A DNA stretch of 64,000 nucleotides from Microbacterium sp. Root553 (GCF_001426995.1 NZ_LMFY01000001.1:1330470-1394469); one strand, 5' to 3'. Positions 43,041 through 53,800 are shown, numbered from the stretch's first letter. Program-made: numbers and translations. The notes: generated by a model from the letters alone, not told the origin.

Positions 43041-43742
43041 TCAGTGCGTCCAGTGCCCTGGTCGAGGCAGTGCGCGGTAGTCGAGCTCGACGCGATCCGG
43101 GGCCACCGTGGCCAGGCAGTACAGCAGCGACTGGGTGGGGTACCCGTGCGGACGGTTGTCGCGGATGATCGCTCGGTCGTCCTCCGGGTCGAGTCCGGCC
43201 GATGAGGCGAGCAGCGACGTCCAGTCGGCGGCCCAATCCGCCGCGTCGTCCGTGGCCCCCTGCGCGCGGAACTCCGGCAGCCAGGCGGCGATGCGCGGGG
43301 TGCCCGGATCATCGAGGTCGTCGTGCGCGATCATGTGCACGCCGTGGCGGATCGGCGTCTCGCGCAGCTCGACGCCGTCCCAGCTCATGACTCGTGCGCC
43401 CTCCGGGGCCACTTCGAGCAGGTTGAACCCGTGCATCGGCAGCGGAGCGACCGGGGATCGCCCGGAGACGGACTCCAGCACCAGCGAACCGCGCGACACC
43501 GCGACGTCTTCTGCGAGGTCGACGACGTCGGCGCGATTCAGCAGCACCGCCAGTCGACCGGCCGCAGGGTCGGTGGCGAGCCACGCGCCGCCGGCGCGGC
43601 GATCGCGGATGCCGGAGACGCCGGGGTAGGCATCCGGCCACCATTCGCCCGGAGCATCCCATTCGCGCTGCGGATCCTCGTCACGCACCGCGAGCAGTCG
43701 GGCCGTCACGGAGTCGGCGACATCGATCACGACGGTGCACAC
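43041..43742 (-). CDS. NRDE (TANGO2-like) family protein
   Basis: 233 residues. The N-terminus MCTVVIDVADSVTARLLAVRDEDP carries the family Cys2 and the NRDE motif as VRDE; WWPDAYPGVSGIRDRRAGGAWLA and LNRADVVDLA follow the family pattern. It resembles Ntn-hydrolase-like proteins with Cys2 as nucleophile if Met is removed. Biochemical role unknown; haem handling has been proposed for eukaryotic relatives. GTG start, divergent from coaBC. Confidence 0.8.
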   Translation of the reverse strand: MCTVVIDVADSVTARLLAVRDEDPQREWDAPGEWWPDAYPGVSGIRDRRAGGAWLATDPAAGRLAVLLNRADVVDLAEDVAVSRGSLVLESVSGRSPVAPLPMHGFNLLEVAPEGARVMSWDGVELRETPIRHGVHMIAHDDLDDPGTPRIAAWLPEFRAQGATDDAADWAADWTSLLASSAGLDPEDDRAIIRDNRPHGYPTQSLLYCLATVAPDRVELDYRALPRPGHWTH

Positions 43743-43810
43743 GGTGCCCAGTCTACGAGCGGTGTGCGGACCCGAGCCCCGTGGGGCGGATGCTGCGGCA
43801 GAATCGAAGC

Positions 43811-45025
43811 GTGAACATCGTCGTCGGGGTTACGGGTGGCATCGCCGCATACAAGACAGTGCACCTGGTGCGGCTGCTGACCAAGGCGGGGCATGACGTG
43901 ACCGTCGTGCCGACCGAGGATGCGCTGCGTTTCGTCGGCACGCCGACCTGGGAGGCGCTGAGCCGGCATCCGGTCACGACGAGCGTCCACGACGACGTCG
44001 CGCGCGTGCGGCACGTCGCCCTCGGGCAGGGGGCCGACCTGGTGATCGTCGCACCGGCGACCGCGAACTCGATCGCCAAGATCACCGCCGGCATCGCCGA
44101 CGACCTTCTCGGCACGACGCTGCTCGCCACCGAGGCACCGGTGCTGCTCGCGCCGGCCATGCACGCCGAGATGTGGCGGAACGCGGCCACCCGGGCGAAC
44201 ATCGCCACGCTGCGGAGCCGCGGGATCCATCTCGTCGGACCGGCCGACGGTGAGCTCGCCGGCGGCGACAGCGGCCCCGGGCGCATGGCGGAGCCGGAGG
44301 AGATCTTCGAGGCGGCGGTCGCGCTGCTCGGCCCGCACGACCTCGACGGTGTGCGCATCGTGGTCTCGGCGGGCGGGACCAGGGAGCCCATCGATCCGGT
44401 GCGGTACCTGGGCAACCGGTCCAGCGGCAGGCAGGGGGTGGCGCTGGCGGCGGAGGCGGCCTCCCGCGGTGCCGACGTCACGCTCGTCGCCGCGAACATC
44501 TCGGATGACGTGCTGGCCGCTGCGCGGCATCCGGCGGTCCGGATGGTGCCGGTCGCGACGGCCGCCGAACTCGCCACGGCGATGAAAGATGCCGCGCGCG
44601 AGGCCGACATCGTCATCATGGCCGCGGCCGTCGCCGACTACCGCCCCGCCTCGGTCGCGGATCAGAAGCTGACCAAGGAGCAGGGCGCGTTGACCCATCT
44701 CGAGCTCGTCGAGAACGAGGACGTCGTCGCGGCGCTCGCGGCCCTGCGGTCGGAGGGTGCGGCGCCGGGTGGCCAGACGATCGTCGCGTTCGCGGCCGAG
44801 ACCTCTCCGGACGCGCACGAACGCCGGGAACGCGCTCGCCGCAAGCGTGCGCGCAAGGGCGTCGATCTGCTCGCCGTCAATCTCGTGAACGCGGAGCAGG
44901 GGTTCGAGCAGCCCGACAACGCGGTCGAGCTCGTCGGGGACGGCGGCGAGGTCGTGGCATCCGTCGCCGGTACCAAGCGCGAGGTCGCCGGAGGGATCCT
45001 GGACGCGGTGCGCGCAGTGCGATAA
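43811..45025 (+). CDS. coaBC: Bifunctional phosphopantothenoylcysteine synthetase/decarboxylase
   Basis: 404 residues. CoaC flavoprotein half (1-180): VVGVTGGIAAYKTVHLVRLL, the catalytic His in VRHVALGQGADL, PATANSIAKITAGIADDLL and APAMHAEMW. CoaB half (185-404): VSAGGTREPIDPVRYLGNRSSG, AAAVADYRP and VAFAAETSPDAHERRERARRK. Second and third steps from phosphopantothenate to 4'-phosphopantetheine in coenzyme A synthesis. Start at the GTG at 43811, which gives the standard N-terminus; the longer frame from 43781 has no support. Confidence 0.95.
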   Translation: MNIVVGVTGGIAAYKTVHLVRLLTKAGHDVTVVPTEDALRFVGTPTWEALSRHPVTTSVHDDVARVRHVALGQGADLVIVAPATANSIAKITAGIADDLLGTTLLATEAPVLLAPAMHAEMWRNAATRANIATLRSRGIHLVGPADGELAGGDSGPGRMAEPEEIFEAAVALLGPHDLDGVRIVVSAGGTREPIDPVRYLGNRSSGRQGVALAAEAASRGADVTLVAANISDDVLAAARHPAVRMVPVATAAELATAMKDAAREADIVIMAAAVADYRPASVADQKLTKEQGALTHLELVENEDVVAALAALRSEGAAPGGQTIVAFAAETSPDAHERRERARRKRARKGVDLLAVNLVNAEQGFEQPDNAVELVGDGGEVVASVAGTKREVAGGILDAVRAVR

Positions 45026-45026
45026 A

Positions 45027-45047
45027 CTTGAGTCACGTCCACTCAAC
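45027..45047 (+). promoter_or_regulatory. HAIR element (HspR operator) before clpB
   Basis: CTTGAGT-N7-ACTCAAC fits the actinobacterial HAIR consensus CTTGAGT-N7-ACTCAAG with one mismatch. It begins two bases after the coaBC stop and 89 bases before the clpB start, so clpB is predicted to be repressed by HspR and induced by heat. Confidence 0.85.
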
Positions 45048-45115
45048 TTTGAGGACTTCGACCCGTCGTAGTGGTCGATCAGCCGTGACGAGAAGGAGTC
45101 TCCCAGGAGGAGCGC

Positions 45116-47287
45116 ATGCCAGGCCCACAGAGCGCACAGAACGACGACCAGCAGTCCGCCCTCGAGCAGTTCGGGATCAATCTCACCGAGCGCGCCCGTC
45201 AGGGAAAGCTCGACCCGGTGATCGGGCGCGACGGGGAGATCCGCCGGGTCAGCCAGGTGCTCACCCGCCGCACCAAGAACAACCCGGTGCTGATCGGTGA
45301 GCCGGGCGTCGGCAAGACGGCCGTCGTCGAAGGGCTCGCCCAGCGCATCGTCGCGGGCGATGTCGCCGAGTCGCTCAAGGGCAAGGACCTGGTCTCCCTC
45401 GACATCTCCGCTCTCGTGGCCGGTGCCATGTACCGCGGGCAGTTCGAGGAGCGCCTGAAGAGCGTGCTCAAGGAGATCACCGAGTCCGACGGGCAGATCA
45501 TCACGTTCATCGACGAGCTGCACGTGCTCATGGGCGCGGGCGGAGGCGAGGGGTCGGTCGCGGCGTCGAACATGCTCAAGCCGATGCTCGCCCGCGGCGA
45601 GCTGCGGCTGATCGGTGCGACCACGCTGAACGAGTATCGCGAGTTCATCGAGAAGGATGCCGCTCTCGAGCGCCGCTTCCAGCAGGTCTACGTGGGCGAG
45701 CCGACGGTCGAGGACACGATCGCGATCCTCCGCGGCCTCAAGGGTCGATACGAGGCGCACCACGGTGTCACGATCTCGGACAGCGCCCTCGTCGCCGCGG
45801 CCGCACTGTCGAACCGCTACCTTCCCGCGCGCCAGCTGCCCGACAAGGCGATCGACCTCGTCGACGAATCGATGTCGCGGCTCAAGATGGAGATCGACTC
45901 CTCGCCGGTCGAGATCGACCAGCTCAAGCGCCAGGTCGACCGGATGAAGCTCGAGGAGCTCGCCCTCAAGCGCGAGAAGGACGCCGCCTCGAAGGAGCGC
46001 CTCGCCGCGCTCCGCGGGCAGCTCGTGGGCATGGAGGCGCAGCTCGCCGACCTCGAGGAGCGGTGGGCGCGTGAGCGCCAGGGACTCAATCGGGTCGGCG
46101 ATCTGAAGAAGAAGCTCGACGACGCGATCACGCAGCGCGACCTGGCGATGCGCGAGGCCGACTACACCCGTGCGTCGAAGCTCGAATACGAGACGATCAA
46201 GCGCCTCGAGCAGGAGATCGCCGAAGCCGAGCAGGCCGAGGCCGCCGTCTCGACCGAGGGACGGATGGTCAACGAGCAGGTCACCGACGAGGACATCGCC
46301 GCCGTGATCGCGGCGTGGACCGGCATCCCGGTGGGGCGCCTTCTGCAGGGCGAGAGCGAGCGTCTGCTGCACCTCGAGTCCGAGCTCGGACGCCGTCTGA
46401 TCGGGCAGAAGGATGCGGTCAGGGCGGTGTCCGACGCCGTGCGGCGGTCACGGGCCGGCATCAGCGACCCCGGTCGGCCGACCGGATCGTTCCTGTTCCT
46501 CGGGCCGACCGGCGTCGGCAAGACCGAACTCGCGAAGGCGCTCGCCGACTTCCTGTTCGACGACGAGCGCGCCATGGTGCGCATCGACATGTCGGAATAC
46601 GGCGAGAAGCATTCGGTGTCCCGCCTCGTCGGCGCCCCTCCCGGCTACGTCGGCTACGAGCAGGGCGGCCAGCTCACCGAGGCGGTGCGCCGCCGCCCCT
46701 ACAGCGTGGTGCTGCTCGACGAGGTCGAGAAGGCGCATCCCGAGGTGTTCGACGTGCTGCTGCAGGTGCTCGACGACGGTCGGCTGACCGACGGACAGGG
46801 GCGCACGGTCGACTTCACGAACGTCATCCTGATCCTCACCTCGAACCTCGGGTCGCCGATCCTCATCGACCCGACTCTGTCGCCCGACGATAAGCGGGAG
46901 CAGGTGATGACCCTCGTGCACCAGGCGTTCCGCCCGGAGTTCCTGAACCGGCTCGACGACATCGTCATGTTCTCGGCGCTCAGCCAGGACGACCTCGCGC
47001 AGATCGTCGAGCTCTCGGTCGATCAGCTGCACGACCGGCTGCGCGATCGGCGGCTCACGCTCGCGGTCACCCCCGACGCCCGATCGTGGCTCGCCGAGCG
47101 CGGGTACGACCCGATGTTCGGCGCGCGGCCGCTGCGTCGTCTGATCCAGACCGAGGTGCAGAACAAGCTGGCGACGGCGCTGCTCGCCGGCGGCGTGCAC
47201 GACGGCGACACGGTGCGCGTGGACGTGGCCGTCGACGGCTCGGGGCTCGTGCTGACCTCGACCTCCCCCGAACCTCTCGACGAGTAG
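45116..47287 (+). CDS. clpB: ClpB-type disaggregase lacking the N-terminal domain
   Basis: 723 residues against about 860 for full ClpB. NBD1 begins at once ([17 protein letters not shown], Walker A GEPGVGKT near 62). The coiled-coil middle domain (about 265-385) is present, marking ClpB rather than ClpC. NBD2 has GPTGVGKT near 464 and [11 protein letters not shown]. The Clp-N double repeat is absent, and the HAIR element with AGGAGGAG before the ATG shows that this is the true start, not a truncated call. No ClpP-docking loop (IGF/LGF) is evident. The N-domain helps engage some aggregates but is dispensable for basic disaggregation with DnaK. Confidence 0.9.
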   Translation: MPGPQSAQNDDQQSALEQFGINLTERARQGKLDPVIGRDGEIRRVSQVLTRRTKNNPVLIGEPGVGKTAVVEGLAQRIVAGDVAESLKGKDLVSLDISALVAGAMYRGQFEERLKSVLKEITESDGQIITFIDELHVLMGAGGGEGSVAASNMLKPMLARGELRLIGATTLNEYREFIEKDAALERRFQQVYVGEPTVEDTIAILRGLKGRYEAHHGVTISDSALVAAAALSNRYLPARQLPDKAIDLVDESMSRLKMEIDSSPVEIDQLKRQVDRMKLEELALKREKDAASKERLAALRGQLVGMEAQLADLEERWARERQGLNRVGDLKKKLDDAITQRDLAMREADYTRASKLEYETIKRLEQEIAEAEQAEAAVSTEGRMVNEQVTDEDIAAVIAAWTGIPVGRLLQGESERLLHLESELGRRLIGQKDAVRAVSDAVRRSRAGISDPGRPTGSFLFLGPTGVGKTELAKALADFLFDDERAMVRIDMSEYGEKHSVSRLVGAPPGYVGYEQGGQLTEAVRRRPYSVVLLDEVEKAHPEVFDVLLQVLDDGRLTDGQGRTVDFTNVILILTSNLGSPILIDPTLSPDDKREQVMTLVHQAFRPEFLNRLDDIVMFSALSQDDLAQIVELSVDQLHDRLRDRRLTLAVTPDARSWLAERGYDPMFGARPLRRLIQTEVQNKLATALLAGGVHDGDTVRVDVAVDGSGLVLTSTSPEPLDE

Positions 47288-47316
47288 GGCGGGGCGTCGG
47301 GCGGGGGCCTTCCGGC

Positions 47317-47410
47317 TCCTGAGCGCCCTTCGTCTCGCTCCGCGGTTCCTGAGCGCCCTTCGTCTCGCTCCGCTCGCTCAGGGACCGGGCGGAGCGACGA
47401 GACGAAGGGC
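47317..47410. repeat. Interspersed palindromic (REP-like) element
   Basis: TCCTGAGCGCCCTTCGTCTC occurs twice with a 30-base period (47317 and 47347), followed by the inverted CGACGAGACGAAGGGC (47395-47410). It can fold into a long hairpin. It lies between the convergent clpB and permease genes and may end transcription both ways. Variants are scattered in Microbacteriaceae genomes; a shorter copy sits inside putA at 51501. Confidence 0.85.
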
Positions 47411-47418
47411 GGGCTGCG

Positions 47419-48930
47419 CTACTTCAGCCGCTCGCTGCGGATGCCGCCGAGCGCATCGCCCTCGAGCTCGCGCCCGATCAGCGAGTGACGGCGCGAGTAG
47501 GCGAAGTAGATGATCATGCCGATCGCGAGCCAGATCGCGAAGCGCACCCAGGTCTCGGTGCTGAGGTTGAGCATCAGCCAGAAGCAGGCCAGGGCCGAGA
47601 TCCAGGGCAGCCACGGCGACAGCGGCACCGTGAACGGGCGCTCGAGGTCGGGGCGGGTCTTGCGCAGGATCGGCACGCCGATGCTCACGAGAACGAACGC
47701 CGACAGGGTGCCGATGTTGATCATGTCGCCGAGCACCTGCACGTCGAAGAAGCCCGCGATGATCGCGATCACGACGCCGACGATCAGCTGGATGCGGATG
47801 GGGGTGCCGCGCTTGGCGTCGGTGACGCTCAGCGCACGAGGCAGCAGGCCGTCACGGCTCATCGCGAAGACGACGCGGGCGAGTCCCATGAGCAGCACCA
47901 TGACGACCGTGGTCAGGCCGACCAGGCTGCCGATGGCGATGACCTGGGCAGCCCACGTGGCGCCGACCAGCTCGAACGCGCTCGCGAGCGACGGCTCGTC
48001 GAGCTTCGCGAGCTCGGTGTACGAGACCATGCCGGTGATCACGATCGCGACCGCCACGTAGAGCACGGTCACGATGATGAGTCCGAGGATGATGCCGCGC
48101 GGCACGGTGCGCTTGGGGTCCTTGGTCTCCTCGGCGCTGGTGGCGACGACGTCGAAGCCGATGAACGCGAAGAAGACCAGTGCTGCACCGCTGAGGATGC
48201 CGAAGACGCCGTACATCGTCGGGTCGGAGCCGGTCAGGAACGAGAACAGCGACTGCGTCCACGCGCTCTCCGATGCGGCGCCCGACTGCGCCGGCGGCAC
48301 GAACGGGGAGTAGTTCGCACCCTTGACGAAGAAGATGCCGACCACGATGACGAACAGCACGATCGCGACCTTGATGACCGTGAAGACGCTGTTGACCCGG
48401 CTGGACAGCTGCGTGCCCAGGGCGAGCAGCAGGGTGAAGATCGCGACGATGAAGACCGGGCCCCAGTCGAAGGAGAGCGGCCCGAGCTGCAGCGTCATGG
48501 GGATCTCGAGATCGAACAGCGACACCGCGTCGCCCAGGTACACGCCCCAGTACTTCGCGATCACGGCCGAGGCCATGAGCATCTCGAGGATGAGGTCCCA
48601 GCCGATGATCCAGGCGAGGAACTCGCCGAGGGTCGAGTACGTGAACGTGTAGGCGGATCCGGCGACGGGGATCGACGAGGCGAACTCGGCGTAGCAGAGG
48701 ATCGCGAGGCCGCAGACGGCCGCGGCGATGATGAACGAGATGATCACCGCGGGGCCGGCGTGCCGCGCCGAGGCCTCGGCGCCGACCGAGAAGATGCCCG
48801 CGCCGACGGCCACGGCCACACCCATGACGGCCAGGTCCCAGACGCCGAGCGAGCGCTTCAGCGACCGTTTCTCGTCGTGCGTCTCGGCCATCGACCGTTC
48901 GACGGATTTGATCCTGCGCTGAAGAGCCAT
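47419..48930 (-). CDS. APC superfamily amino acid permease
   Basis: 503 residues, twelve or more spans. APC signature GVAVAVGAGIFSVGAEASARHAG in the first span, YAEFASSIPVAGSAYTF in the third, and FIGFDVVATSAEETKDPKRTVPRGI, as in the cationic amino acid transporter (YfnA-like) group. Start at the ATG at 48930; the GTG two codons upstream is unlikely because the -10 box TAGAAT ends eight bases before the ATG, so the message is probably leaderless. Confidence 0.87.
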   Translation of the reverse strand: MALQRRIKSVERSMAETHDEKRSLKRSLGVWDLAVMGVAVAVGAGIFSVGAEASARHAGPAVIISFIIAAAVCGLAILCYAEFASSIPVAGSAYTFTYSTLGEFLAWIIGWDLILEMLMASAVIAKYWGVYLGDAVSLFDLEIPMTLQLGPLSFDWGPVFIVAIFTLLLALGTQLSSRVNSVFTVIKVAIVLFVIVVGIFFVKGANYSPFVPPAQSGAASESAWTQSLFSFLTGSDPTMYGVFGILSGAALVFFAFIGFDVVATSAEETKDPKRTVPRGIILGLIIVTVLYVAVAIVITGMVSYTELAKLDEPSLASAFELVGATWAAQVIAIGSLVGLTTVVMVLLMGLARVVFAMSRDGLLPRALSVTDAKRGTPIRIQLIVGVVIAIIAGFFDVQVLGDMINIGTLSAFVLVSIGVPILRKTRPDLERPFTVPLSPWLPWISALACFWLMLNLSTETWVRFAIWLAIGMIIYFAYSRRHSLIGRELEGDALGGIRSERLK

Positions 48931-48937
48931 GCGCACG

Positions 48938-48966
48938 ATTCTAGGAGGGAGCGCGGGCGCACAGAA
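48938..48966 (-). promoter_or_regulatory. Leaderless promoter of the amino acid permease
   Basis: Minus-strand -10 TAGAAT (48943-48938) with -35-like TTCTGT (48966-48961) 17 bases away. The predicted transcript start coincides with the ATG at 48930; no ribosome site is present. Confidence 0.6.
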
Positions 48967-48967
48967 G

Positions 48968-49000
48968 AAGGGCGCCGTCCGGATGTCGGACGGCGCCCTT
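48968..49000 (-). terminator. Terminator hairpin after the nitroreductase gene
   Basis: Perfect 14-bp stem AAGGGCGCCGTCCG with a five-base loop, followed on the minus strand by CTTCTTCTG. It stops the nitroreductase message immediately before the permease promoter. Confidence 0.8.
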
Positions 49001-49055
49001 CCGGGTGCAGCTGAGTGTCAGGCGCTGTGGCGGGTGCCGGGCGCTGAGGCGGGTG

Positions 49056-49643
49056 TCAGGCGCTGAGGATGACGGTCTCGGCGATCGGGCGACGGACGCG
49101 CGGGGCGGTCTCGCCCTGCTGCAGGCCCTCGGGCAGGCCCGAGGCGTCGCCCAGCTCGCCGACCGCGATGACGGTGATCGCGGTGAAGCGGGGGTCGAGG
49201 TCGGCGAACTCGCGGACGACCTCGGGGTCGAATCCGCTCATCTGGTGCACGAGGAGTCCCTCGTGGTGCGCCTGCACGGAGAAGTGGGCGACGGCCTGAC
49301 CCAGGTCGTAGACGGCGTGGCTGATGGCCGTGCCGTCTTCGGACTCGGTCTCGGCGATGGCCACGATCAGTGCCGACGCGTTCGAGGCCCAGAGCTGGTT
49401 GAACTCGACGAGCGAGTCGACGACCTGGGAGAACAGCGCGGTGCCGCGGCGGGCGACGATGAAGCGCCACGGCTGCATGTTGTAGGCCGACGGCGACCAG
49501 CGGGCGGCCTCGAGAGCGGCGTTCAGCTTGGCGTCGTCGATCGTGTTCTGCGCGTCGTAGGCGCGGGGGCTCCAGCGCCCGGCGAGGACGTCGAGGACGG
49601 GGTGCTCGGTGGGGGCGGTGCGGTCGATCACAGGAGTGCTCAC
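49056..49643 (-). CDS. Nitroreductase family flavoprotein
   Basis: 195 residues of the FMN nitroreductase fold: RWSPRAYD and ALEAARWSPSAYNMQPWRFIVAR at the N-terminal FMN site, then HFSVQAHHEGLLVHQMSGFD and ITVIAVGELGDASGLPE. The GTG at 49643, with AAAGG upstream, is chosen; the longer frame to 49721 adds 26 residues not typical of the family. Function probably NAD(P)H-dependent reduction of quinones or nitro compounds. Confidence 0.87.
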   Translation of the reverse strand: MSTPVIDRTAPTEHPVLDVLAGRWSPRAYDAQNTIDDAKLNAALEAARWSPSAYNMQPWRFIVARRGTALFSQVVDSLVEFNQLWASNASALIVAIAETESEDGTAISHAVYDLGQAVAHFSVQAHHEGLLVHQMSGFDPEVVREFADLDPRFTAITVIAVGELGDASGLPEGLQQGETAPRVRRPIAETVILSA

Positions 49644-49786
49644 GGAAGTGCCTTTCGGAAGGAGTCGGACGGACTCCTTCGTCCGCGGTACGTCGGGCAC
49701 AACAAGTCCATGCTCACGCATATTCCCGGATGACGCTGTGTGTCTCGGATGCGCTCAGGGGGGATCGAGCGAAGGCTCGGAGGTCC

Positions 49787-50695
49787 TCAGGCGGGAAGGA
49801 TGCGCTCGGCGGTGGAGGCGAGGGCCCGCCGCACCGCGCGGATCGACGGCGCGGCCACCGACACCCGGCGCGTGGATGAGAAGATCTCGCGGCGCGGCTC
49901 GTCGGGCAGCGGGGTGAGCGACACCGTCGGCGATTCGCCCGCCCAGACGAGCCCCGGCAGCAGGCCGACGGCGAGTCCGGCGCGGATCAGTCGCACATGC
50001 GCCGTGAGGTCGGCGACCTCGAAGCGCACGTCGGGTTCGAAGCCCGCGGTGCGGCACAGCTGCTCGGCCCAGGCGCGCGAGGCGGTGCCCGCGGGTTCGA
50101 GCACCCAGGGCTGGTCTCTGGTCGACCACAGCGCGGCGACGGGATCGGCCCCCTCGGGGGTGCCGGGTTGGCGAGCCAAGGCGATCGGGTCGTGCACGAG
50201 CACGAGGCGGTCGAGGTCGGCGTGGATCGGTCGGGTGCGCCCTGGGTACTGCTCGGCGAGGATCAGGTCGAAGTCGCGACTCGAGACGCCCACGAGTCCG
50301 GTCTCGGGATCGCTCTCGGTGACCTCGACGCGGAGGGCGGGATGCTGCTCGCGCAGCGTGGCCAGGGCTCCGGGCAGCAGCGCGTGCGCGGTGGACTGGA
50401 ACACGGCGATGTGCACGGTTCCGGTGACCTCGGTCAGCGACTCGGCGACGGCCACCTCGGCGTGCTCCAGCTGGTCGAGGATGCCGATGGCCTCCGCCAC
50501 CAGCACGTTGCCCTGAGGGGTGAACTGCACCCCTCGGCCGACCCTGCGCAGCAGCGGGACGCCGACCTCGCGCTCCAGCGCGCTCAGCTGCTGCGAGACC
50601 GACGCCTTGCTGTACGAGAGGGCGTCGGCGACGGCCGACAGGGTTCCCCGGCGTGACAGCTCCACGAGCATCCGCAGCCGTTGCACGTCGAGCAT
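49787..50695 (-). CDS. LysR family transcriptional regulator, divergent from putA
   Basis: 302 residues. HTH LSAVADALSYSKASVSQQLSALE at about 18-41, then a type-2 periplasmic-binding effector domain. The ATG at 50695 with AAGG before it replaces the longer frame. A LysR T-N11-A palindrome lies between it and putA at 50724-50738, so it probably controls proline catabolism in response to proline. Confidence 0.87.
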   Translation of the reverse strand: MLDVQRLRMLVELSRRGTLSAVADALSYSKASVSQQLSALEREVGVPLLRRVGRGVQFTPQGNVLVAEAIGILDQLEHAEVAVAESLTEVTGTVHIAVFQSTAHALLPGALATLREQHPALRVEVTESDPETGLVGVSSRDFDLILAEQYPGRTRPIHADLDRLVLVHDPIALARQPGTPEGADPVAALWSTRDQPWVLEPAGTASRAWAEQLCRTAGFEPDVRFEVADLTAHVRLIRAGLAVGLLPGLVWAGESPTVSLTPLPDEPRREIFSSTRRVSVAAPSIRAVRRALASTAERILPA

Positions 50696-50723
50696 CCGCC
50701 TTCTTTCCCGATCATCTGAATCG

Positions 50724-50738
50724 TTCAGTCCGACTGAA
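50724..50738. promoter_or_regulatory. LysR-type palindrome between the LysR gene and putA
   Basis: TTCAGTC-C-GACTGAA is a perfect 7-bp inverted repeat around one base. It matches the T-N11-A form bound by LysR-type regulators. It lies 28 bases from the regulator start and about 100 from putA. Confidence 0.65.
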
Positions 50739-50841
50739 CAGAATTCTGCCGAATCGGTTGATAGACGTAGCCTACGCGTGCGCCTGACAATGATCGAGCC
50801 GCACACGATCCCGGGTGTGCGATCCCCCGGAAGGTTCCCTG

Positions 50842-53800
50842 ATGACTGTCGCCGCCGACACCACCGCTCCCCTCGCCACCCCGCGCACCGAGGACGTCGC
50901 CGCGCTGGTGCAGCGCTGGCTCGCCGAGAGCGAGACCCACCCGGTCGAGCCCGCCGCCCAGCGTCTCTCGGAGGTGCTCAAGGACCCGAACGGACTCGCG
51001 TTCACCGTCGGCTTCGTCGACGGCGTGATGCGCCCCGAAGACCTCAGCGTCGCCGGTCGTGCGCTCGCCGACCTCTCGGAGATCACCCCCTCGCTGCTGC
51101 CCGGATACCTGCGCGCCGCGATCAAGGCCGGTGGCTTCTGGGCACCGAAGCTGCCGGGCGTGGTCGTGCCGATCTCGCGCCGGGTGCTGCGCGCCATGGT
51201 CGGACACCTCGTGCTCGACGCGACGCCGTCGAAGCTCGGTCCCGCGATCGCCCGACTGCGCAAGAGCGGCAACCGCCTGAACCTCAACCTCCTCGGCGAG
51301 GCCGTGCTCGGTGAGCGCGAAGCGGGCCGCCGCCTGCAGGGCACCTACGACTTCCTCGCCCGCAAGGACGTCGACTACGTCTCGATCAAGGTCTCCAGCG
51401 TCGTCAGCCAGCTCTCGATGTGGTCGTTCGACGAGGCCGTCGCCGACGTCGTGACCAAGCTCACCCCGCTCTACGAGCTCGCCGCCGCCTCCGAGGCCTC
51501 GGGCCCTTCGTCACGCTCAGGGACCACCAAGTTCATCAACCTCGACATGGAGGAGTTCCGCGACCTCGACCTGACGATCGCGGCGTTCACCGCCATCCTC
51601 GACCAGCCGGGACTCGAGAACCTCGAAGCCGGGATCGTGCTGCAGGCCTACCTGCCCGACGCGCTCGGTGCGATGCAGCAGCTGCAGGAGTGGGCCGCGG
51701 CCCGCCGCGCCAAGGGCGGCGCGCCGATCAAGGTGCGCGTCGTCAAGGGCGCCAACCTCGCGATGGAGGAGGTCGACTCGGCGGTGCACGGCTGGCCGCT
51801 CGCGACCTACGGCACCAAGCAGGACTCCGACACGAACTACAAGCGCGTGCTCGACTGGTCGATGACCCCGGAGCGGATGGATGCCGTGCGCATCGGCGTC
51901 GCCGGACACAACCTGTTCGACATCGCCTACACCTGGCTGCTGGCTCAGGAGCGCGGAGTGACCCACGCGGTCGAGTACGAGATGCTCCTCGGCATGGCGA
52001 CCGGGCAGGCCGAGGCCGTGCGCAAGGACGTCGGTCGCCTGCTGCTGTACACCCCCGTCGTGAACCCGGCCGAGTTCGACGTGGCGATCGCCTACCTCGT
52101 GCGCCGCCTCGAAGAGAACGCGAGCCCCGAGAACTTCATGTCCGCCGTGTTCGAGCTGGCCTCGGACCCCACCCTGCTGGCCCGCGAACGCGAGCGCTTC
52201 GAGCGCTCGCTCGCAGGCCTCGAGGCCGACCGGTCGGTGCCCTCGTCGCACCGGGTGCAGAACCGTGCGGACGAGAGCACCGCGCGGGCGGATGCCGTCA
52301 CCACCGGCTTCGCCAACCAGGCCGACAGCGACCCTGCGATCGCGGCGAACCGCGCCTGGGGGCGCGAGATCCTGCAGCGGTCGGTCGACTCGACGCTCGG
52401 GCTCGACGCCATCGCGCGCGCCAGGGTCGAGACGGCCGATGCGCTCGACGGGGTCTTCGCCGCCGCATCCGCCGCCGCTGCGACGTGGGCGGCCCTGCCG
52501 GCCGCCGAGCGCGCCGCCGTGCTACACCGGGCGGGCGACGAGCTCGCCGCCCGCCGCGGACAGCTGATCGAGATCATGGCGCACGAGGCCGGCAAGACCA
52601 TCGCCGAGGCCGACCCCGAGGTCTCGGAGGCCATCGACTTCGCGCACTACTACGCCGAGCGCGCGCTCGAGCTCGAGGCCGTCACGGGCGCCGAGTTCGT
52701 GCCCTCGAAGATCACCGTGGTCACCCCACCGTGGAACTTCCCGGTCGCGATCCCCGCGGGCGGCGTGCTCGCCGGTCTCGCCTCGGGCTCGGGCGTCGTC
52801 ATCAAGCCCGCCAAGCTCACCCAGCGCTGCGGCGCGGTCATGGTCGAGGCGCTGTGGGCCGCCGGTGTGCCCCGCGACCTGCTCGCACTCGTCGACCTCG
52901 CGAACCGCGACCTCGGCACCCGCCTGGTCGCGAGCCCCGAGGTAGACCGGGTGATCCTCACGGGCGCCTACGAGACCGCGCAGCTGTTCCGCTCGTTCCG
53001 ATCCGATCTGCCGCTGCTCGCCGAGACGAGCGGCAAGAACGCGATCATCGTCACGCCGTCGGCCGACCTCGACCTCGCCGCCGCCGATGTCGCGCGCAGC
53101 GCCTTCGGCCACGCCGGACAGAAGTGCTCGGCGGCGTCGCTCGCGATCCTCGTCGGGTCGGTCGCCGACTCGCGGCGCTTCGAGCGTCAGCTCGTCGACG
53201 CCGTGACCTCGATGCGCGTGGGGCTGCCCGACGACCCCGCGACGCAGATGGGGCCGATCATCGAGCCGGCGAACGGCAAGCTGCTGACCGCGCTCACGAC
53301 GCTGGAGAAGGGCGAGCGCTGGCTCGTCGAGCCGAAGAAGCTCGACGACGAGGGGATGCAGTGGACCCCCGGAGTCAAGATCGGCGTCGCTCCGGGGTCG
53401 ACCACGCACCTGACCGAGTTCTTCGGACCCGTGCTCGGCATCATGCGCGCGAAGGACCTCGACGAGGCCATCCGCCTGCAGAACGCCGTGGACTACGGCC
53501 TCACCGCCGGCATCCACTCTCTCGATTCCGACGAGGTCGCCACCTGGCTCGACCGTGTCGAGGCGGGCAACCTCTACGTCAACCGCGGCATCACCGGCGC
53601 CATCGTGCAGCGGCAGCCGTTCGGCGGCTGGAAGCGGTCCGCCGTCGGCGCCGGCGCCAAGGCCGGCGGACCCAACTACCTGTTCGGCCTCGGCGACTGG
53701 CGTCCCGCCGAACTCCCCGCCGCCGCGGCGGGCGCCGCCCTCACCCCGGTCGTAGACAGTGTGCTCACGGCTGCGGCGAGCGACCTCGACGCGGTCGAGA

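Noticed and set aside
47485..49014. Plus-strand open frame of about 500 codons opposite the permease
   Set aside because: Translation is almost all Asp, Arg, Glu and His, typical of the complement of a membrane-protein gene.
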